This document shows positions 8,187 through 18,213 of a DNA stretch of 64,000 nucleotides, piece after piece (positions within the stretch are counted from its first letter, which is position 1; each line of letters opens with the position of its first letter). Source of the stretch: Atribacter laminatus (GTDB lineage Bacteria; Atribacterota; Atribacteria; Atribacterales; Atribacteraceae); contig NZ_CP065383.1 in NCBI RefSeq assembly GCF_015775515.1, positions 124,001 through 188,000 on the forward strand. Reading direction: 5' to 3'. Position numbers and translations under genes: made by a program. Under the pieces are notes generated by a model. That model searched no databases and was not told the DNA's origin. It saw only the letters and a program-made list of their open reading frames with translations.

Positions 8187-9449
8187 TTATGCTGGCTTAT
8201 CTTGAATGAGTTGATTATCCACATCAATATCGGCGGTTTGATTTTTTAAAACCGTGTCTTTATCAATTGTTACTTTTTTAATATCTTTCCGATCAGGACA
8301 TTCAAACATTACTTTGGTCATGAGCTTTTCCATGATAGCCCGTAAACCACGGGCCCCGGTCTTTTTTTCCATGGCCGCAGTGGCTATTTGCTTTAAAGCA
8401 CCATCAGTAAAACGGAGGTCAACCCCATCGAGATGGAGAAGGTGCTGATATTGTTTTAGCAGGGAATTTTTTGGCACGGTTAAAATCCGAACTAAATCTT
8501 CTCCATTGAGCTCATCCAAAGCACAGATAATGGGAATTCTCCCTACCAATTCAGGAATCAAACCAAACTTCATTAGGTCATGCGGTTGGACATCGATTAA
8601 TGGATTTTCTTGAAGTTTTGCCTGATTGGCCTCAAACGCTCCAAAACCGATTTTCTTTTCCTTCATCCGAGCCTCAACGATCCGATCCAATCCTACGAAA
8701 GCTCCACCACATATAAATAAAATATTGGTGGTATTCATCGGAATAAATTCTTGATGAGGATGTTTTCTCCCTCCTTGGGGAGGGATGTTGGCAATGGTAC
8801 CCTCCAAAATTTTTAGCAGAGCTTGCTGCACTCCTTCTCCCGAGACGTCGCGGGTAATGGAGGGATTCTCGGATTTCCGAGCAATTTTATCAATCTCATC
8901 GATATAGATTATTCCCTTTTCGGCCTTTTTCAAGTTAAAATCAGCATTTTGCAGAAGCCGAAGCAGGATATTTTCAACATCTTCGCCGACATAACCTGCC
9001 TCAGTAAGGGTGGTAGCATCAGCAATTGCAAAGGGGACATTCAGCATCTTGGCTAAGGTTTGGGCTAAAAGAGTTTTCCCCGAACCAGTTGGTCCAATCA
9101 TTAGAATATTACTTTTTTCTATTTCAACTTCATTCTCATTCTGGGAAAAAAGAATTCTCTTGTAATGATTATAAACTCCAACCGAGAGGGTTATCTTGGC
9201 TCTTTCCTGGCCGATGACATACTGATCCAAGAATTTTTTCATCTCCATCGGTGTCGGCAGTTTTCCCATATTGAATTCCGGTTGCTTTTTGTTATTCTTG
9301 GTTTCTTCGCGAATCACATCATTACAGAGATCAATGCATTCATTACAAATAAAGACTCCGGGGCCGGCAATCAGTTTTTTTACATCCGCCTGCGGTTTCC
9401 CGCAAAAAGAACAGCGGATTTTTCCTTTTTCATCATCATAACGTGCCAT
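8187..9449 (-). CDS. clpX: ATP-dependent Clp protease ATP-binding subunit ClpX
   Basis: About 420 residues. N-terminal zinc-binding domain [13 protein letters not shown]...CNECIDLC, Walker A GPTGSGKT, Walker [11 protein letters not shown], pore loop GYVGED, and the IGF loop (KKIGFGA) that docks on ClpP. ClpX unfolds proteins and feeds them into ClpP. The ATG at 9449 ([10 protein letters not shown]) is preferred to the one at 9461, which lies directly on its GGAG; it overlaps clpP by 14 bases. Order tig-clpP-clpX is the ancestral arrangement. Confidence 0.97.
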   Translation of the reverse strand: MARYDDEKGKIRCSFCGKPQADVKKLIAGPGVFICNECIDLCNDVIREETKNNKKQPEFNMGKLPTPMEMKKFLDQYVIGQERAKITLSVGVYNHYKRILFSQNENEVEIEKSNILMIGPTGSGKTLLAQTLAKMLNVPFAIADATTLTEAGYVGEDVENILLRLLQNADFNLKKAEKGIIYIDEIDKIARKSENPSITRDVSGEGVQQALLKILEGTIANIPPQGGRKHPHQEFIPMNTTNILFICGGAFVGLDRIVEARMKEKKIGFGAFEANQAKLQENPLIDVQPHDLMKFGLIPELVGRIPIICALDELNGEDLVRILTVPKNSLLKQYQHLLHLDGVDLRFTDGALKQIATAAMEKKTGARGLRAIMEKLMTKVMFECPDRKDIKKVTIDKDTVLKNQTADIDVDNQLIQDKPA

Positions 9450-10074
9450 TCCCGCTTGCATCTCCTTTTTTCTCTTTTTTTGGTAGGATAACTTGGTCTA
9501 CCAAACCATATTGTTGTGCCTCTTCTGCCGACATGAAGTAATCCCGTTCAGTGTCTTTTTTTACTCTATCTAATGGTTGGCCGGTGTGGCTAGCCAAAAT
9601 GCTATTGAGTTTTTCCTTAATTTTGATCATCTCACGGGCTTGAATTTCAATATCAGTCACCTGACCTTGGGCACCGCCTAATGGTTGGTGAATCATCACC
9701 CGTGAATTAGGTAAAGCCATTCTCTTTCCCTTGGTACCGGCAGCTAAAATCACTGCTCCGCCGCTGGCAGCCATTCCAATGCATATTGTCGATATATCCG
9801 ATTTGAGGTACTGCATCGTATCATAAATAGCCAGTGTTGAAGATACCGACCCTCCTGGACTATTAATGTAAAGATTAATATCTTTTTCGGCACTTTGAGC
9901 ATCGAGAAACAGCAGCTGGGCGATGATGAGATTGGCAATCACATCATCGATCTCTGTCCCGAGAAAAACAATCCGATCAATTAACAAGCGGGAATAAATA
10001 TCATAGGACCTTTCTCCCCGTGGGGTTTGTTCAACAACAATAGGAACCAAGTAATTATTTTTTAAATCCTGCAT
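9436..10074 (-). CDS. clpP: ATP-dependent Clp protease proteolytic subunit ClpP
   Basis: 212 residues. Catalytic triad visible: Ser in [12 protein letters not shown], His in [10 protein letters not shown] and Asp in [10 protein letters not shown]-terminal [21 protein letters not shown] is the axial pore and processing region. The usual AASMGA is AASGGA here, a conservative change next to the nucleophile. Tetradecameric serine protease working with ClpX. The ATG shares one base with the tig stop (TAATG). Confidence 0.97.
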   Translation of the reverse strand: MQDLKNNYLVPIVVEQTPRGERSYDIYSRLLIDRIVFLGTEIDDVIANLIIAQLLFLDAQSAEKDINLYINSPGGSVSSTLAIYDTMQYLKSDISTICIGMAASGGAVILAAGTKGKRMALPNSRVMIHQPLGGAQGQVTDIEIQAREMIKIKEKLNSILASHTGQPLDRVKKDTERDYFMSAEEAQQYGLVDQVILPKKEKKGDASGNGTL

Positions 10075-11384
10075 TATTCCATCATCTCCTCTTCTGGATC
10101 TTCAAGGGCTTTCCACTGATCGATATTGAGCGGTTCTTCCATCTCCTTAACCTTCACTTTTTGCAGGATATCTAAAATCAATTTTTGCTGGAGCTTTTGG
10201 TCCATCAAGTCATCCATCTTGTTATTCTTCTCTAAAATCTGTTTGACATCCTCTACTTCTTTTCCGGCTCTCTGAGCAATTCTTCCCAGTTCTTCTTTCA
10301 TTTCTTCTTCGCCGACCGAAATACTATTTTTATCGGCATACTCCTGAAGAACAAACATTTTTTTCAATTGCCAAAGAGCCTGTTTCCGGAAATCCTTTTC
10401 AATACTCTCAAAATCGGTATTGGTAATTTCCATATACCTCTCGAGAGTCATTCCATCTTTTTTGATATGTTCAATAAAATGATCAATTTGGTGCTTGGCT
10501 TCATGGTCAACCAATACACTGGGAACCGCTATTTCGGATTTTTTAGCGAGAACCGCTACTGCTTCCTTCTCCATGCGAATCTGCACCAAATCCTCAGCCC
10601 ATTTCTCCAAGGATTCTCTGGTTTTCAAACGCAACTCATCAATAGTTTTCAACTCAGGATTGAGTTGGGTTAAGAATTCTTCATTCAATTCAGGAATTTC
10701 TTTTCTCATAACCTCGGTTACAGTAAATTCCATCTCTTCGGCTGGCTTGCCGACTTCGGTTTCCTGGGGGCGAAATTTTCCCGTTTCACTCTTTTTCAAT
10801 CCGATGACTGCCCGACTCAATACCGATTCGCTCTCTGCAAAACCTGCCATGACCGCATACTCTTTATCATCAATTTTTACCTTGACCATATCACCGGTTT
10901 CAGCCGGAAGGTCTTCTTTTTCTTTCCAGGTCCCTCTTGATTTTTGGATGCCTTCGATTTCTTTATCAACGTCGGAATCGCGAATAACTACTTTGTGCTT
11001 GCGGATTTCAATATCTTCCAGGTTAGCGAGGGTGGTCTGGGGTTTTTCTAATATTAATGCTTTAAATACTAACGGTTGCACTTCATCCACTGTTACTAGG
11101 TCAATATCCGGTTCGCCAAAAAGAGTGAGTTTTTCTTCTTTGATTACCTCACTCAAAGCGTCGGGAACTAAGCTTCGAGCTAATTCATCCTTGATAAAAT
11201 TCTGATTGAGATGACCCTTGAGAATAGCCCGTGGGGCTTTCCCCTTCCGGAAACCAGGAACCGCTACTCGAAGGCTCGCCTCTTTATAAATATTTTCCAG
11301 TTTCTCCTGGACTTTTTCCTCTTCAATGGTTATTTCGTATTCATAAAGATGTTTTTCCTTTTCTTCCTTTTTAAATTGAACCAT
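10074..11384 (-). CDS. tig: Trigger factor with a shortened PPIase domain
   Basis: 436 residues. The N-terminal ribosome-binding domain has the signature GFRKGKAP (about residue 44). The helical C-terminal chaperone domain covers about 240-410 and the tail is acidic (DPEEEMME). The middle FKBP-type domain is reduced: from GDMVKVKI to EIPEL there are about 70 residues against roughly 90 in E. coli, and the aromatic active-site residues around the usual IPGFE motif are absent (AVIGLKK instead). Chaperone activity is expected; prolyl isomerase activity is doubtful. First gene of the long operon; ATG follows AAGGTGG. Confidence 0.93.
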   Translation of the reverse strand: MVQFKKEEKEKHLYEYEITIEEEKVQEKLENIYKEASLRVAVPGFRKGKAPRAILKGHLNQNFIKDELARSLVPDALSEVIKEEKLTLFGEPDIDLVTVDEVQPLVFKALILEKPQTTLANLEDIEIRKHKVVIRDSDVDKEIEGIQKSRGTWKEKEDLPAETGDMVKVKIDDKEYAVMAGFAESESVLSRAVIGLKKSETGKFRPQETEVGKPAEEMEFTVTEVMRKEIPELNEEFLTQLNPELKTIDELRLKTRESLEKWAEDLVQIRMEKEAVAVLAKKSEIAVPSVLVDHEAKHQIDHFIEHIKKDGMTLERYMEITNTDFESIEKDFRKQALWQLKKMFVLQEYADKNSISVGEEEMKEELGRIAQRAGKEVEDVKQILEKNNKMDDLMDQKLQQKLILDILQKVKVKEMEEPLNIDQWKALEDPEEEMME

Positions 11385-11497
11385 GATACTTCCACCTTTC
11401 CAATCTGAAAATCGAATTAAATTATCCCTCTGAGGGCAGAGAACTGATCTCTCTATGTGAACTCAAAAGAAGGACGATCATCACATTTAATCTGAAG

Positions 11498-11526
11498 ATT
11501 TTACCATTATTTACCAATTATGTGAA
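11498..11526 (-). promoter_or_regulatory. Candidate promoter of the tig-clpP-clpX operon
   Basis: Minus strand TTCACA (11521-11526) and TAAAAT (11498-11503) with a 17-base spacer, giving a leader of about 105 bases before tig. A reasonable but not perfect sigma70-type match. Confidence 0.4.
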
Positions 11527-11578
11527 ATGCACTTTGGGATGGGTTTATTCCCTACTCGCATCATCCTGCAAATAAACA

Positions 11579-11614
11579 GAAAAAATATACCTCGATTTCC
11601 ATCATCGAGGTATA
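11579..11614 (-). terminator. Intrinsic terminator between the ABC operon and tig
   Basis: 11-bp perfect stem (11586-11596 with 11604-11614) around a 7-base loop; on the minus strand it is followed by ATTTTTTC. It would stop transcripts from the upstream ABC genes before the tig promoter. Confidence 0.7.
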
Positions 11615-11800
11615 AAATCCAGCACAATTCCTCACTATAATTTTCTGACGACTTTCAGAGATATTATAAATATATTCATTCCGCCATGCAACTCAAGCTG
11701 GTAAATTGCTTCCTTTTCATTTTCTATGCTCCCCCTCCCCCCTCCCCCCCTCTCCCCCTCGTTCCTTTGACCGTGAGAATCTCATCTGACATTGAGGGTG

Positions 11801-12277
11801 TCATCCTGAGCCCTCGCTTTTCGAGGGCGTGAGGTTCTCATCAACCAAATCCGTCATTGCGAGGAGGCTAACCGTCTTTTGGTTAGACGACGTGGCAATC
11901 TCATCCGGATCATCTTTATTATTTTTTTTCTCTCCTCCTCGCCCCATCTCCCCCTCGCCCTCTCGTTTCTTTAGCCGTGAGGATCTCATCTTTTCGTTTT
12001 ATTCTTAATTCCTCTAAACCGTAGCTTTTTAATAAATTCGAGAATCAAGACCTGGCCCCAATTTTGGTTATCATTGTAGGGGCAGACCTATGTGTCTGCC
12101 CTAATTAGGTTTTCCCCATTGTCTATCCATCAATTGCACCTAGCTTCATTCCAAACGATTACACATTGTTAAAACCCATTCGGGTTATATTGGTAACAAA
12201 AGGATATGATTTGATATGGGGGAGGAAAAGCAATTTTCTCCTTTTCTCCGCTTATATATGGATCAAGACCTAATCCC
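11801..12277. repeat. Repeat cluster: two H hairpins, a GGGCAGAC hairpin, two B repeats
   Basis: The gap 11527-12292 has no gene. It holds H hairpins at 11801-11842 (inner stem GCCCTCG/CGAGGGC) and 11851-11906 (CTAACC/GGTTAG), a GGGCAGAC/GTCTGCCC hairpin at 12080-12101, and two minus-oriented B repeats: 12035-12059 (AATTCGAGAATCAAGACCTG then GCCCC) and a diverged one at 12257-12277, 15 bases past the stop of the ABC permease gene. Confidence 0.75.
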
Positions 12278-12292
12278 AAGATTTGCGCTATG

Positions 12293-13030
12293 TTACATAA
12301 TCCAACGTCGCTTAATATTACGGAGGCTTAATATAAACAAACCAACACAAAATAAACCAAGCAGTATCAAATCGAATGAATACGGGATAGAATGAATTCC
12401 TCGAATCGCCCCATGAAGCAGGTCGGCTCCGTAGGTAAGAGGAAGTAAATAGGAAAGAGGCTGTAAAAAAAGAGGTAATTTGTCAATCGGGAAAAAGAGT
12501 CCACAAAGGAAAATCATGGGAAAACGGAAGAAGTTTGAAAATGTTTGAGCTTCGAATACCTCACTGACTGCTACTGCAATAAATAAACCAAGAAAGGTTG
12601 ATGCCACTGCAATTAAGAATATTGCCGGTATAAAAATTACCCACATAACCTGAGTGAGGTCAGTGATAAAAGCAGCCATTATTACCGGAACGAAAGCATT
12701 AGCCATTCCAAATAAAATTGCTCCACTGGTTTTTGCGAGCATCAGAACCTCAAATGGAATAGGAGCAAGAAGAAGACGGTCAAATGAACGGTTCTTTTTC
12801 TCAAAAGTAACAGTCACGGCTAACATGGATGTCGTTCCAAAAAGAATGGAGAGGGCCACCACACCAGGAAGGAGGGTTATAATCTCTTCTAATCCACTAC
12901 CCGATCTTAAGAAAAACATTGATGTCCATGCTAAAGGAAAAATTATACCCCAGCTAATATTAGGTGGCTTTAAATAGTAGGTCCGCATATCTTTTAACAA
13001 AATATTCCAAAAAGCTGTCCAGAACTTCAT
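12293..13030 (-). CDS. ABC-2 type exporter permease
   Basis: 245 residues, six hydrophobic segments typical of ABC-2 membrane proteins (NatB/DrrB/YhaP type). The central ALSILFGTTSMLAVTVTFEKKNRSFDRLLLAPI is the usual cytoplasmic loop with the FExxxRSFDRL element, and LCGLFFPIDKLPLFLQPLSYLLPLTYGADLL is the conserved C-terminal half. Partner of the ATPase gene immediately upstream (4-base overlap). Export of a drug, lipid or ion is likely; substrate cannot be read from sequence. Confidence 0.9.
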   Translation of the reverse strand: MKFWTAFWNILLKDMRTYYLKPPNISWGIIFPLAWTSMFFLRSGSGLEEIITLLPGVVALSILFGTTSMLAVTVTFEKKNRSFDRLLLAPIPFEVLMLAKTSGAILFGMANAFVPVIMAAFITDLTQVMWVIFIPAIFLIAVASTFLGLFIAVAVSEVFEAQTFSNFFRFPMIFLCGLFFPIDKLPLFLQPLSYLLPLTYGADLLHGAIRGIHSIPYSFDLILLGLFCVGLFILSLRNIKRRWIM

Positions 13031-14013
13031 TGGCTTCCACCCTCTATTTTTTCCTTTTCTTTGCGCATGGCGCCTGCTTCAATCCCGGTTATTTTTACGA
13101 ATATATCTTCAAGAGAAGGTCGAATCTTACGAGCTTCGGTGACTTCGGTACCATGATCTTCCAGAAAGCGAATTAAAGGACCAACTCGAATTGGTTGGTT
13201 GGACTCTACCCGGATTACACTTTGATTCAGGAAAGAGAATTCCAGTTCCGGAAAAGCATGAGACAGTTCATCTATCATCGAAATTAAGGTGTTTGAACAG
13301 GAAACCTCCATAATTTGTTTCTCTTTAAAGGGTTGGAGCAGGTTTTTTACGGAATTAATTCGTACAATTTTTCCAGATACAATAAAGGCAATTCGGTCAC
13401 ACAGCCTTTCGGCTTCTTCTATATAATGAGTAGTGAGGAAGATTGTTGTTCCTGCTGAGTGGAGATTAGCTATCAATTGACGAATTTGTCGAGCACTGGC
13501 TACATCAATTCCAGTGGTAGGTTCATCGAGAAAAAGAATTTGTGGGTGGTGGATTATCCCTGCCGCTATGGTGAGCTTTCTCTTCATCCCTTTCGAATAT
13601 GTTCCAAATTTTCTTTGACCTGCCTCAGCAAGGTTGAACTCTTCCAAGAGTTTTTGAGCACGAACTTCTCGTTCAACTTTTCCCAAACCATAGAGTGCAG
13701 CACAAAAACAAAGATTTTCAAATCCGGTGAGCTCGGGATAGAGATTACTCTCATCGGGAACAACACCAATCAGATATTGAGCAGCTTTTGGATTATGGGT
13801 ACAGTCAATATTGTTGATTATAATTGTTCCCGAATCAAGACGAGCTAAGCCGGTGAGTATATTAATGGTAGTTGTTTTACCAGCTCCGTTTGGTCCAAGG
13901 AAACCAAAGAGCTCTCCCTTGAAAATGTTGAACGAGACTGAATCAACAGCTTTAATATCACCAAAATATTTAGTCATATTTTGCACTTCAATGATCGGAG
14001 CGCCTTTAATCAT
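13027..14013 (-). CDS. ABC exporter ATP-binding protein
   Basis: 328 residues. Walker A GPNGAGKTTT (about residue 40), signature YSKGMKRKLT, Walker B ILFLDEPTTGID and switch histidine in FLTTHYIEEAERLC are intact. A C-terminal regulatory extension of about 100 residues (from KQIMEVSCSN) is typical of DrrA/NatA-type subunits. Start ATG at 14013 follows GGAGGGG by five bases. Forms a two-gene exporter with the permease and is preceded by an ArsR-type regulator on the same strand, which may control it. Confidence 0.92.
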   Translation of the reverse strand: MIKGAPIIEVQNMTKYFGDIKAVDSVSFNIFKGELFGFLGPNGAGKTTTINILTGLARLDSGTIIINNIDCTHNPKAAQYLIGVVPDESNLYPELTGFENLCFCAALYGLGKVEREVRAQKLLEEFNLAEAGQRKFGTYSKGMKRKLTIAAGIIHHPQILFLDEPTTGIDVASARQIRQLIANLHSAGTTIFLTTHYIEEAERLCDRIAFIVSGKIVRINSVKNLLQPFKEKQIMEVSCSNTLISMIDELSHAFPELEFSFLNQSVIRVESNQPIRVGPLIRFLEDHGTEVTEARKIRPSLEDIFVKITGIEAGAMRKEKEKIEGGSQ

Positions 14014-14373
14014 ACATTCCCCTCCAAGTTATCCTATTCAAGGGCTCTTGGTTTTTATTTAAGATAAAAATATCTGCACCCAATGTCCCCTTTCAACCAC
14101 CGACCCTTAAGCTGCCAACTAAGTGGTTAGACACATCTCAACTCCGAAATGAATTCAGCTTTTCTTCCGTATGTTTTGTTCCATCGTACTTTTTTGTCTC
14201 AGTATCAAATATTCGATTTCTATTAAATATCCTTCCCCAAATGGATTTAGGTAATTTCTAACCCAATGGAATCTCGCACAATAGCATCAGGGTCTTTCAA
14301 AATCTTCATGTTATTTTATAAAATCTCTTCCTTTCAAATTAAGTTATGAACCACATGCTGAATCGGTTAAAAT
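14014..14373. other. Gap of 360 bases between the ArsR gene and the ABC operon
   Basis: No gene or known repeat is visible. It contains the GGAGGGG ribosome site of the ATPase gene and is otherwise AT-rich leader. An ABC promoter is expected here, but no box pair was convincing. Confidence 0.5.
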
Positions 14374-14661
14374 CTACTCATCTTCTTTTGAGGTGCTTTT
14401 TTTAAAAAGATTTTTTGCAATTACTTCCCATTCTGATAAAGTTTCTTCGTTAATATGGTAATGGACAAAATAGCCCTTTTTTTCTCCAATGACAAGATTA
14501 GCGTCGCGTAGAATCCGAAGGTGCTGCGAGATGGCTGCGTTAGTAACTCCAAGAAAGTGAGCCAGTGCATTAACGCACAAAGATTGGTTTTTTAGCAAAT
14601 CGATTATGCGAAGACGAGTTTCATCTGAAAGTACTTTAAATATTCGTGCCGCTTTATCCAT
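14374..14661 (-). CDS. ArsR-family winged-helix repressor
   Basis: 95 residues. Winged-helix core: ARIFKVLSDETRLRIIDLLKNQSLCVNALAHFLGVTNAAISQHLRILRDANLV, then the wing GEKKGYFVHYHINEE. The recognition helix NAAISQHLRIL is standard. The ELCVCEL metal motif of ArsR/SmtB is replaced by SLCVNAL with a single cysteine, so classical As/Cd/Zn sensing through alpha-3 is unlikely. Inverted repeats directly before the start suggest autoregulation. Confidence 0.9.
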   Translation of the reverse strand: MDKAARIFKVLSDETRLRIIDLLKNQSLCVNALAHFLGVTNAAISQHLRILRDANLVIGEKKGYFVHYHINEETLSEWEVIAKNLFKKSTSKEDE

Positions 14662-14672
14662 CTAAAATGTAC

Positions 14673-14704
14673 CTTAATATATATTTAAGTATTTACGCAA
14701 ATAC
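14673..14704 (-). promoter_or_regulatory. Candidate operator of the ArsR-family gene
   Basis: Two inverted repeats share a boundary: CTTAA-N7-TTAAG (14673-14689) and GTATTT-ACGC-AAATAC (14689-14704), 11 bases upstream of the ATG. TATAGT and TTGATT follow further upstream (about 14703-14729), so the repeats lie on the presumed promoter and leader. Consistent with self-repression by a dimeric winged-helix protein. Confidence 0.5.
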
Positions 14705-14962
14705 TATAATAAATAAATAGAAAAATCAAGTTTAAATGATAATCTTTAAATTTCTCTTGCCAGGTTTTCACAAATCATCATTAGTCGGTTATTTTTACAG
14801 TATAATCAAGAATGAAACCATCTTCTCACCGCTAATCTACCCTACTTACCTCCCTGCTCTTTCTCCCATTTGCTTCTTCGATATTATGCTCCCCCCTCGG
14901 CGCTTTCCGCCAATACCCTCTCGTTCCTTTGGCCGTGAGCATCTCATCTTTTTCTTTTCTTT

Positions 14963-15475
14963 CCTCTCCCCTGGTGGGAGAGGATTAAGGTGAGGGGGGG
15001 GAACCTGAGCATCTCTTCAAGGCTTAATGAAAAAACACCTAACCTGGATTTCATCCTGGGCTTTTCACCCTCATCCTGACCTTCTCCCATCAAGGGAGAA
15101 GGAATCTAAATCCGTTATTGCGAGACCTCGTTTTTTGAGGTCGTGGCAATCTCATTCATAAAAATTGTGAAGCGTGAGCCGTGGATCGTAAGCAGAATAA
15201 AAAAATCCCTCTTTCCCATCTTGCTAAAGAGGGAGATTGATTTTTATCGAGATAATACTGTAAACAGTAAAAAAATAATCAAATATTGAACCGGATTTGA
15301 AAAACGACGTGCCTGATAAATCAATCCCCTACAAGAGATTTAAAAATGCCGTCATCCTGAGCCCTCGCTTTTCGAGGGCGTGAGGATCTCATTCTTTATC
15401 ATTTAATAGTTTTTTCATTTTACTTATTACACAACACCAATGCTTTATAAAATTCAAGAATCAAGACCTGGCCCC
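14963..15475. repeat. Intergenic repeat cluster upstream of the defence island
   Basis: The gap 14710-15499 carries no gene. Items: CCTCTCCC/GGGAGAGG hairpin (14963-14983; inverted copy at 40272), CCTTCTCCC/GGGAGAAGG hairpin (15080-15102; inverted copy of 986-1008), H hairpins at 15112-15157 (inner stem GACCTC/GAGGTC) and 15351-15394 (GCCCTCG/CGAGGGC), TCCCTCTTT/AAAGAGGGA (15206-15234) and a B repeat in minus orientation (15451-15475) 24 bases past the HNH gene stop. Confidence 0.75.
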
Positions 15476-15499
15476 TGAAGTTTTTGTAATCCTTATATT

Positions 15500-16531
15500 T
15501 CACAGTATTTCCCATCTCTCGACTCCTCTTTGCAGAGCTATCGTTTCAACTGCTTCAGATAGAGTTGAAAAAGCACGAGTTTCCCAGTTTTCAAGTGACG
15601 GTCTGCTCCCCAGTAGAGTTCGTCTCAACTCGGTTTGAAACCTCTGTGGTGCCTCCTGATATAATATTTTCCAATAATGAATGATTCTATCTTTACTGGA
15701 ACGAAGAATTGGAAGGGTGACAATTCGATCTCTCTTTTGGTGGTTAATTTTGGGATCAGATGGTAAAAGGTTCCAAAGATCGTTATTATTCCAGATAGAA
15801 AAAGGGATGACATGATCAACATCAAAACGAGTTTGAGATAAAGGAATTCCGCTCCACACACAGGTTAGGCCAATGACTTTTTTATAGACATTTTTTGCCA
15901 AAGAAACATTTCTCTCATTTTTAGGTTGAATAATTAATAGGGCAAGAATTTCAGGGATTGAAACTTCACGCTTGGCAAATTCATAACTCAGTTCAGCCCA
16001 TCTTAAAATAATGGCTTCTCCAATCCAGTGTCCGACCAGACACATTTCACGCCACAAGCTGGCTGGGAAAATAACTCTTCCCAAACTATTAATCAAATCA
16101 GTTGATATCAGGCATTGTTTCATTCTTTTGTTTCCTTCAAATTTAAAGACTCGTTCGATATCTTTCAATGAACCTCCCGAATATTCGACCGGACCCTTGA
16201 CGATGGTATTTGCAACACTATTCACCGTCTCAGCTAAGTAATGAATCTGCATTGGATTCAATGTCCCGTTTTGGAAACAGGCAAAAAAGGCATCTAATCC
16301 TCCTGGTTGGAAAGAACCAATCAATTCAAATAAATCAGACCGGAAAGCCGTCCCTTTCGCTCGCGATCCAATTCTCATTTCTGGTAAAGGAAGAGATGTA
16401 TTGACTATCGACCAATAGTAATAAATCCATCTCTCAACAATCAAGCCCAAAGGTATACTTATTCGATTATTGGAAATAAAACGAGCATGATGGAAAGAAG
16501 ATTGGGATATTTCACACAAAGCCCGCAGCAA
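15500..16531 (-). CDS. HNH endonuclease-domain protein, start codon unclear
   Basis: 343 residues from a TTG at 16531. The C-terminal third has the HNH motif: DVDHVIPFSIWNNNDLWNLL followed by SDPKINHQKRDRI, with the H, N and second N/H metal positions. The rest is a helical region of unknown family. The real N-terminus is probably further upstream: the 24 codons between 16603 and 16532 are open, in frame and protein-like (PIDQIESIINRDKK then LALLRALCEIS) but contain no ATG, GTG or TTG and begin directly after the TAG of the methyltransferase gene, which is in the same frame. Either a start is lost, a rare start is used, or the TAG is read through. A defence role is likely from context. Confidence 0.75.
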   Translation of the reverse strand: MLRALCEISQSSFHHARFISNNRISIPLGLIVERWIYYYWSIVNTSLPLPEMRIGSRAKGTAFRSDLFELIGSFQPGGLDAFFACFQNGTLNPMQIHYLAETVNSVANTIVKGPVEYSGGSLKDIERVFKFEGNKRMKQCLISTDLINSLGRVIFPASLWREMCLVGHWIGEAIILRWAELSYEFAKREVSIPEILALLIIQPKNERNVSLAKNVYKKVIGLTCVWSGIPLSQTRFDVDHVIPFSIWNNNDLWNLLPSDPKINHQKRDRIVTLPILRSSKDRIIHYWKILYQEAPQRFQTELRRTLLGSRPSLENWETRAFSTLSEAVETIALQRGVERWEIL

Positions 16532-16603
16532 AGCTAATTTGTATGAAGCAGTCTTTTTATCACGATTTATTATTGATTCTATTTGATCTATTGGACGGCT
16601 ACC

Positions 16604-17224
16604 CTAGTCTCCACCAGAACAAAAGATCGATGTGGTCCAATTGATAGCTCGACCTAAGCCGTCTTGGCTTTTTTCATTTTTTAACAGATGAAATCTAAGC
16701 CTCTCAAATAGAAGGGATATTTCGGCAGGTTCCCGATCCACATATAGGCGTTGGTCATCGTGGCTTTGTCCCCCATCAGCTGGAAAAGAACAGATAAAAA
16801 TTCCTTGGTTCTTGAGCATAGAGCGAATTTGATAGGCAAAATCAAAAAGCTCATTATCTGGAATATGCATTAGTGTGGCAATACATACAATTACATCAAA
16901 TTGTTCTTTCAATAAAGGGTTTTCTGGTTCCAGGGGAAAAACAGCTCTTTTGAAGAGAATACTGTGAGACATTCCATGCTTTTCTATGATTCGCTTTGCT
17001 TGGTGCAGCATTTCATCACTTGCATCAGTAGCGGTTACCTTATCGGCTATACTCGCCATAAAAACAGCATCCAGACCACATCCACAACCAATTTCCAATA
17101 CACTACCACCGAGTGGGATCCATTGTCGTAAAATTCTTTGTAACTCAGATCTATCAGCTCGAAGATACCGAGCAGTTAATTCTTCAGCATTTTGATTGTA
17201 AAAATCAATGGTTTCAAGATGCAT
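16604..17224 (-). CDS. Class I SAM-dependent methyltransferase
   Basis: 206 residues from ATG 17224 (GGATC seven bases upstream). The SAM motif GGSVLEIGCGCGLDAVFMA, followed by KVTATDASDEMLHQAKR and FDVIVCIATLMHIPD, is a typical Methyltransf_11/25 fold. No DNA-methylase DPPY or SPPY motif, so a small-molecule, tRNA or protein substrate is more likely than DNA. It ends in TAG and is followed in the same frame by the HNH protein (see that entry), so the two may form one split or read-through protein. Confidence 0.85.
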   Translation of the reverse strand: MHLETIDFYNQNAEELTARYLRADRSELQRILRQWIPLGGSVLEIGCGCGLDAVFMASIADKVTATDASDEMLHQAKRIIEKHGMSHSILFKRAVFPLEPENPLLKEQFDVIVCIATLMHIPDNELFDFAYQIRSMLKNQGIFICSFPADGGQSHDDQRLYVDREPAEISLLFERLRFHLLKNEKSQDGLGRAINWTTSIFCSGGD

Positions 17225-17424
17225 AAGAAGATCCAAAATTTTTAATAAAACTGTAATACTATTTTAAACTATAATTTGAAATCTTGTTATTCGTGAAAAT
17301 ACTCTCTCCTTTGGCGTTTCATCGTTCATAGTCATTATCATTCTTATAAATTCATGAATAAAGACTTTATTCTAAAAGATTAACGCTATTATAGGCTATT
17401 GATTATTATACTGTTATCTTAGCA

Positions 17425-18213
17425 TCACCTATTATTCCATTTCATACTATAACGAATTCTTCTTAAATCCTCCCCCTTAGTAGGTTTACGAAATACAAAC
17501 ATATGTTCATGCATTATCATCAGAAAATTATAATCTCCAACTTTTCTTTTCCAATAGGGTGTTGATTGACAATTGTGTTGTACCTTGATTATATCTTCTT
17601 TTAGGGCAAAGCCATTTTTTAAGAATAATTCCAGTACATAATAAGAAAGAGGGATATAGTGCTGGGCTTTCCTAGTATCCCCAATTAGTATGGCGCAATA
17701 AGTGTTTTCTTTTAATACCCTATAGAATTCTTTAATACCTTGTTCTAATTCTTGGCAAAATTTATCAACACTACTAATGTTAGAAAGGTCATCAGATATT
17801 TTTCCCTCAGAATACTTAATGATGTTAAGGTATGGTGGGTGAGTGAGAATTAGGTCAATACTATCATCATTGATTCCATTTAAACTTCGTACGTCTCCTA
17901 AATCAACTGTTTGTGGGAAAGAATTCGGATATTCAAACTGTAAATTATCAGTGGTAATACGAATAGATTCTGGATTAATATCTCTACCAATTCCTCGGCG
18001 ATGTAAGACTTTAGTTTCAATAAGAGTTGTTCCCCCACCAACCATAGGGTCAAGAACTGTATCTCCTTCTTGAGAATAACGTAGGATAATATTACGAGCT
18101 ATTTGTGGAGCAAAATTACCCCGAAAGCTTGGATTATGAGTATACCAAGTACCTCTTTCTGGAACAGACCAAACCGTAGTGTTTTCTAATTGGAAACTTG
18201 TAATATCTGACAT
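17425..18213 (-). CDS. DNA methyltransferase, second methylase of the DpnII-type system (DpnA-like)
   Basis: 262 residues from ATG 18213 (MSDITSFQLENTTVW). Beta-class order: catalytic motif LTHPPYLNIIKYS (an SPPY-type motif IV with His in place of Ser) comes after the SAM motif DPMVGGGTTLIETKVLHRRGIGRDIN. In DpnII and MboI systems a second N6-adenine methylase of this class protects GATC in single-stranded or hemimethylated DNA. It overlaps the endonuclease gene by 28 bases, so the three genes form one operon. GATC specificity is inferred from the neighbours. Confidence 0.85.
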   Translation of the reverse strand: MSDITSFQLENTTVWSVPERGTWYTHNPSFRGNFAPQIARNIILRYSQEGDTVLDPMVGGGTTLIETKVLHRRGIGRDINPESIRITTDNLQFEYPNSFPQTVDLGDVRSLNGINDDSIDLILTHPPYLNIIKYSEGKISDDLSNISSVDKFCQELEQGIKEFYRVLKENTYCAILIGDTRKAQHYIPLSYYVLELFLKNGFALKEDIIKVQHNCQSTPYWKRKVGDYNFLMIMHEHMFVFRKPTKGEDLRRIRYSMKWNNR

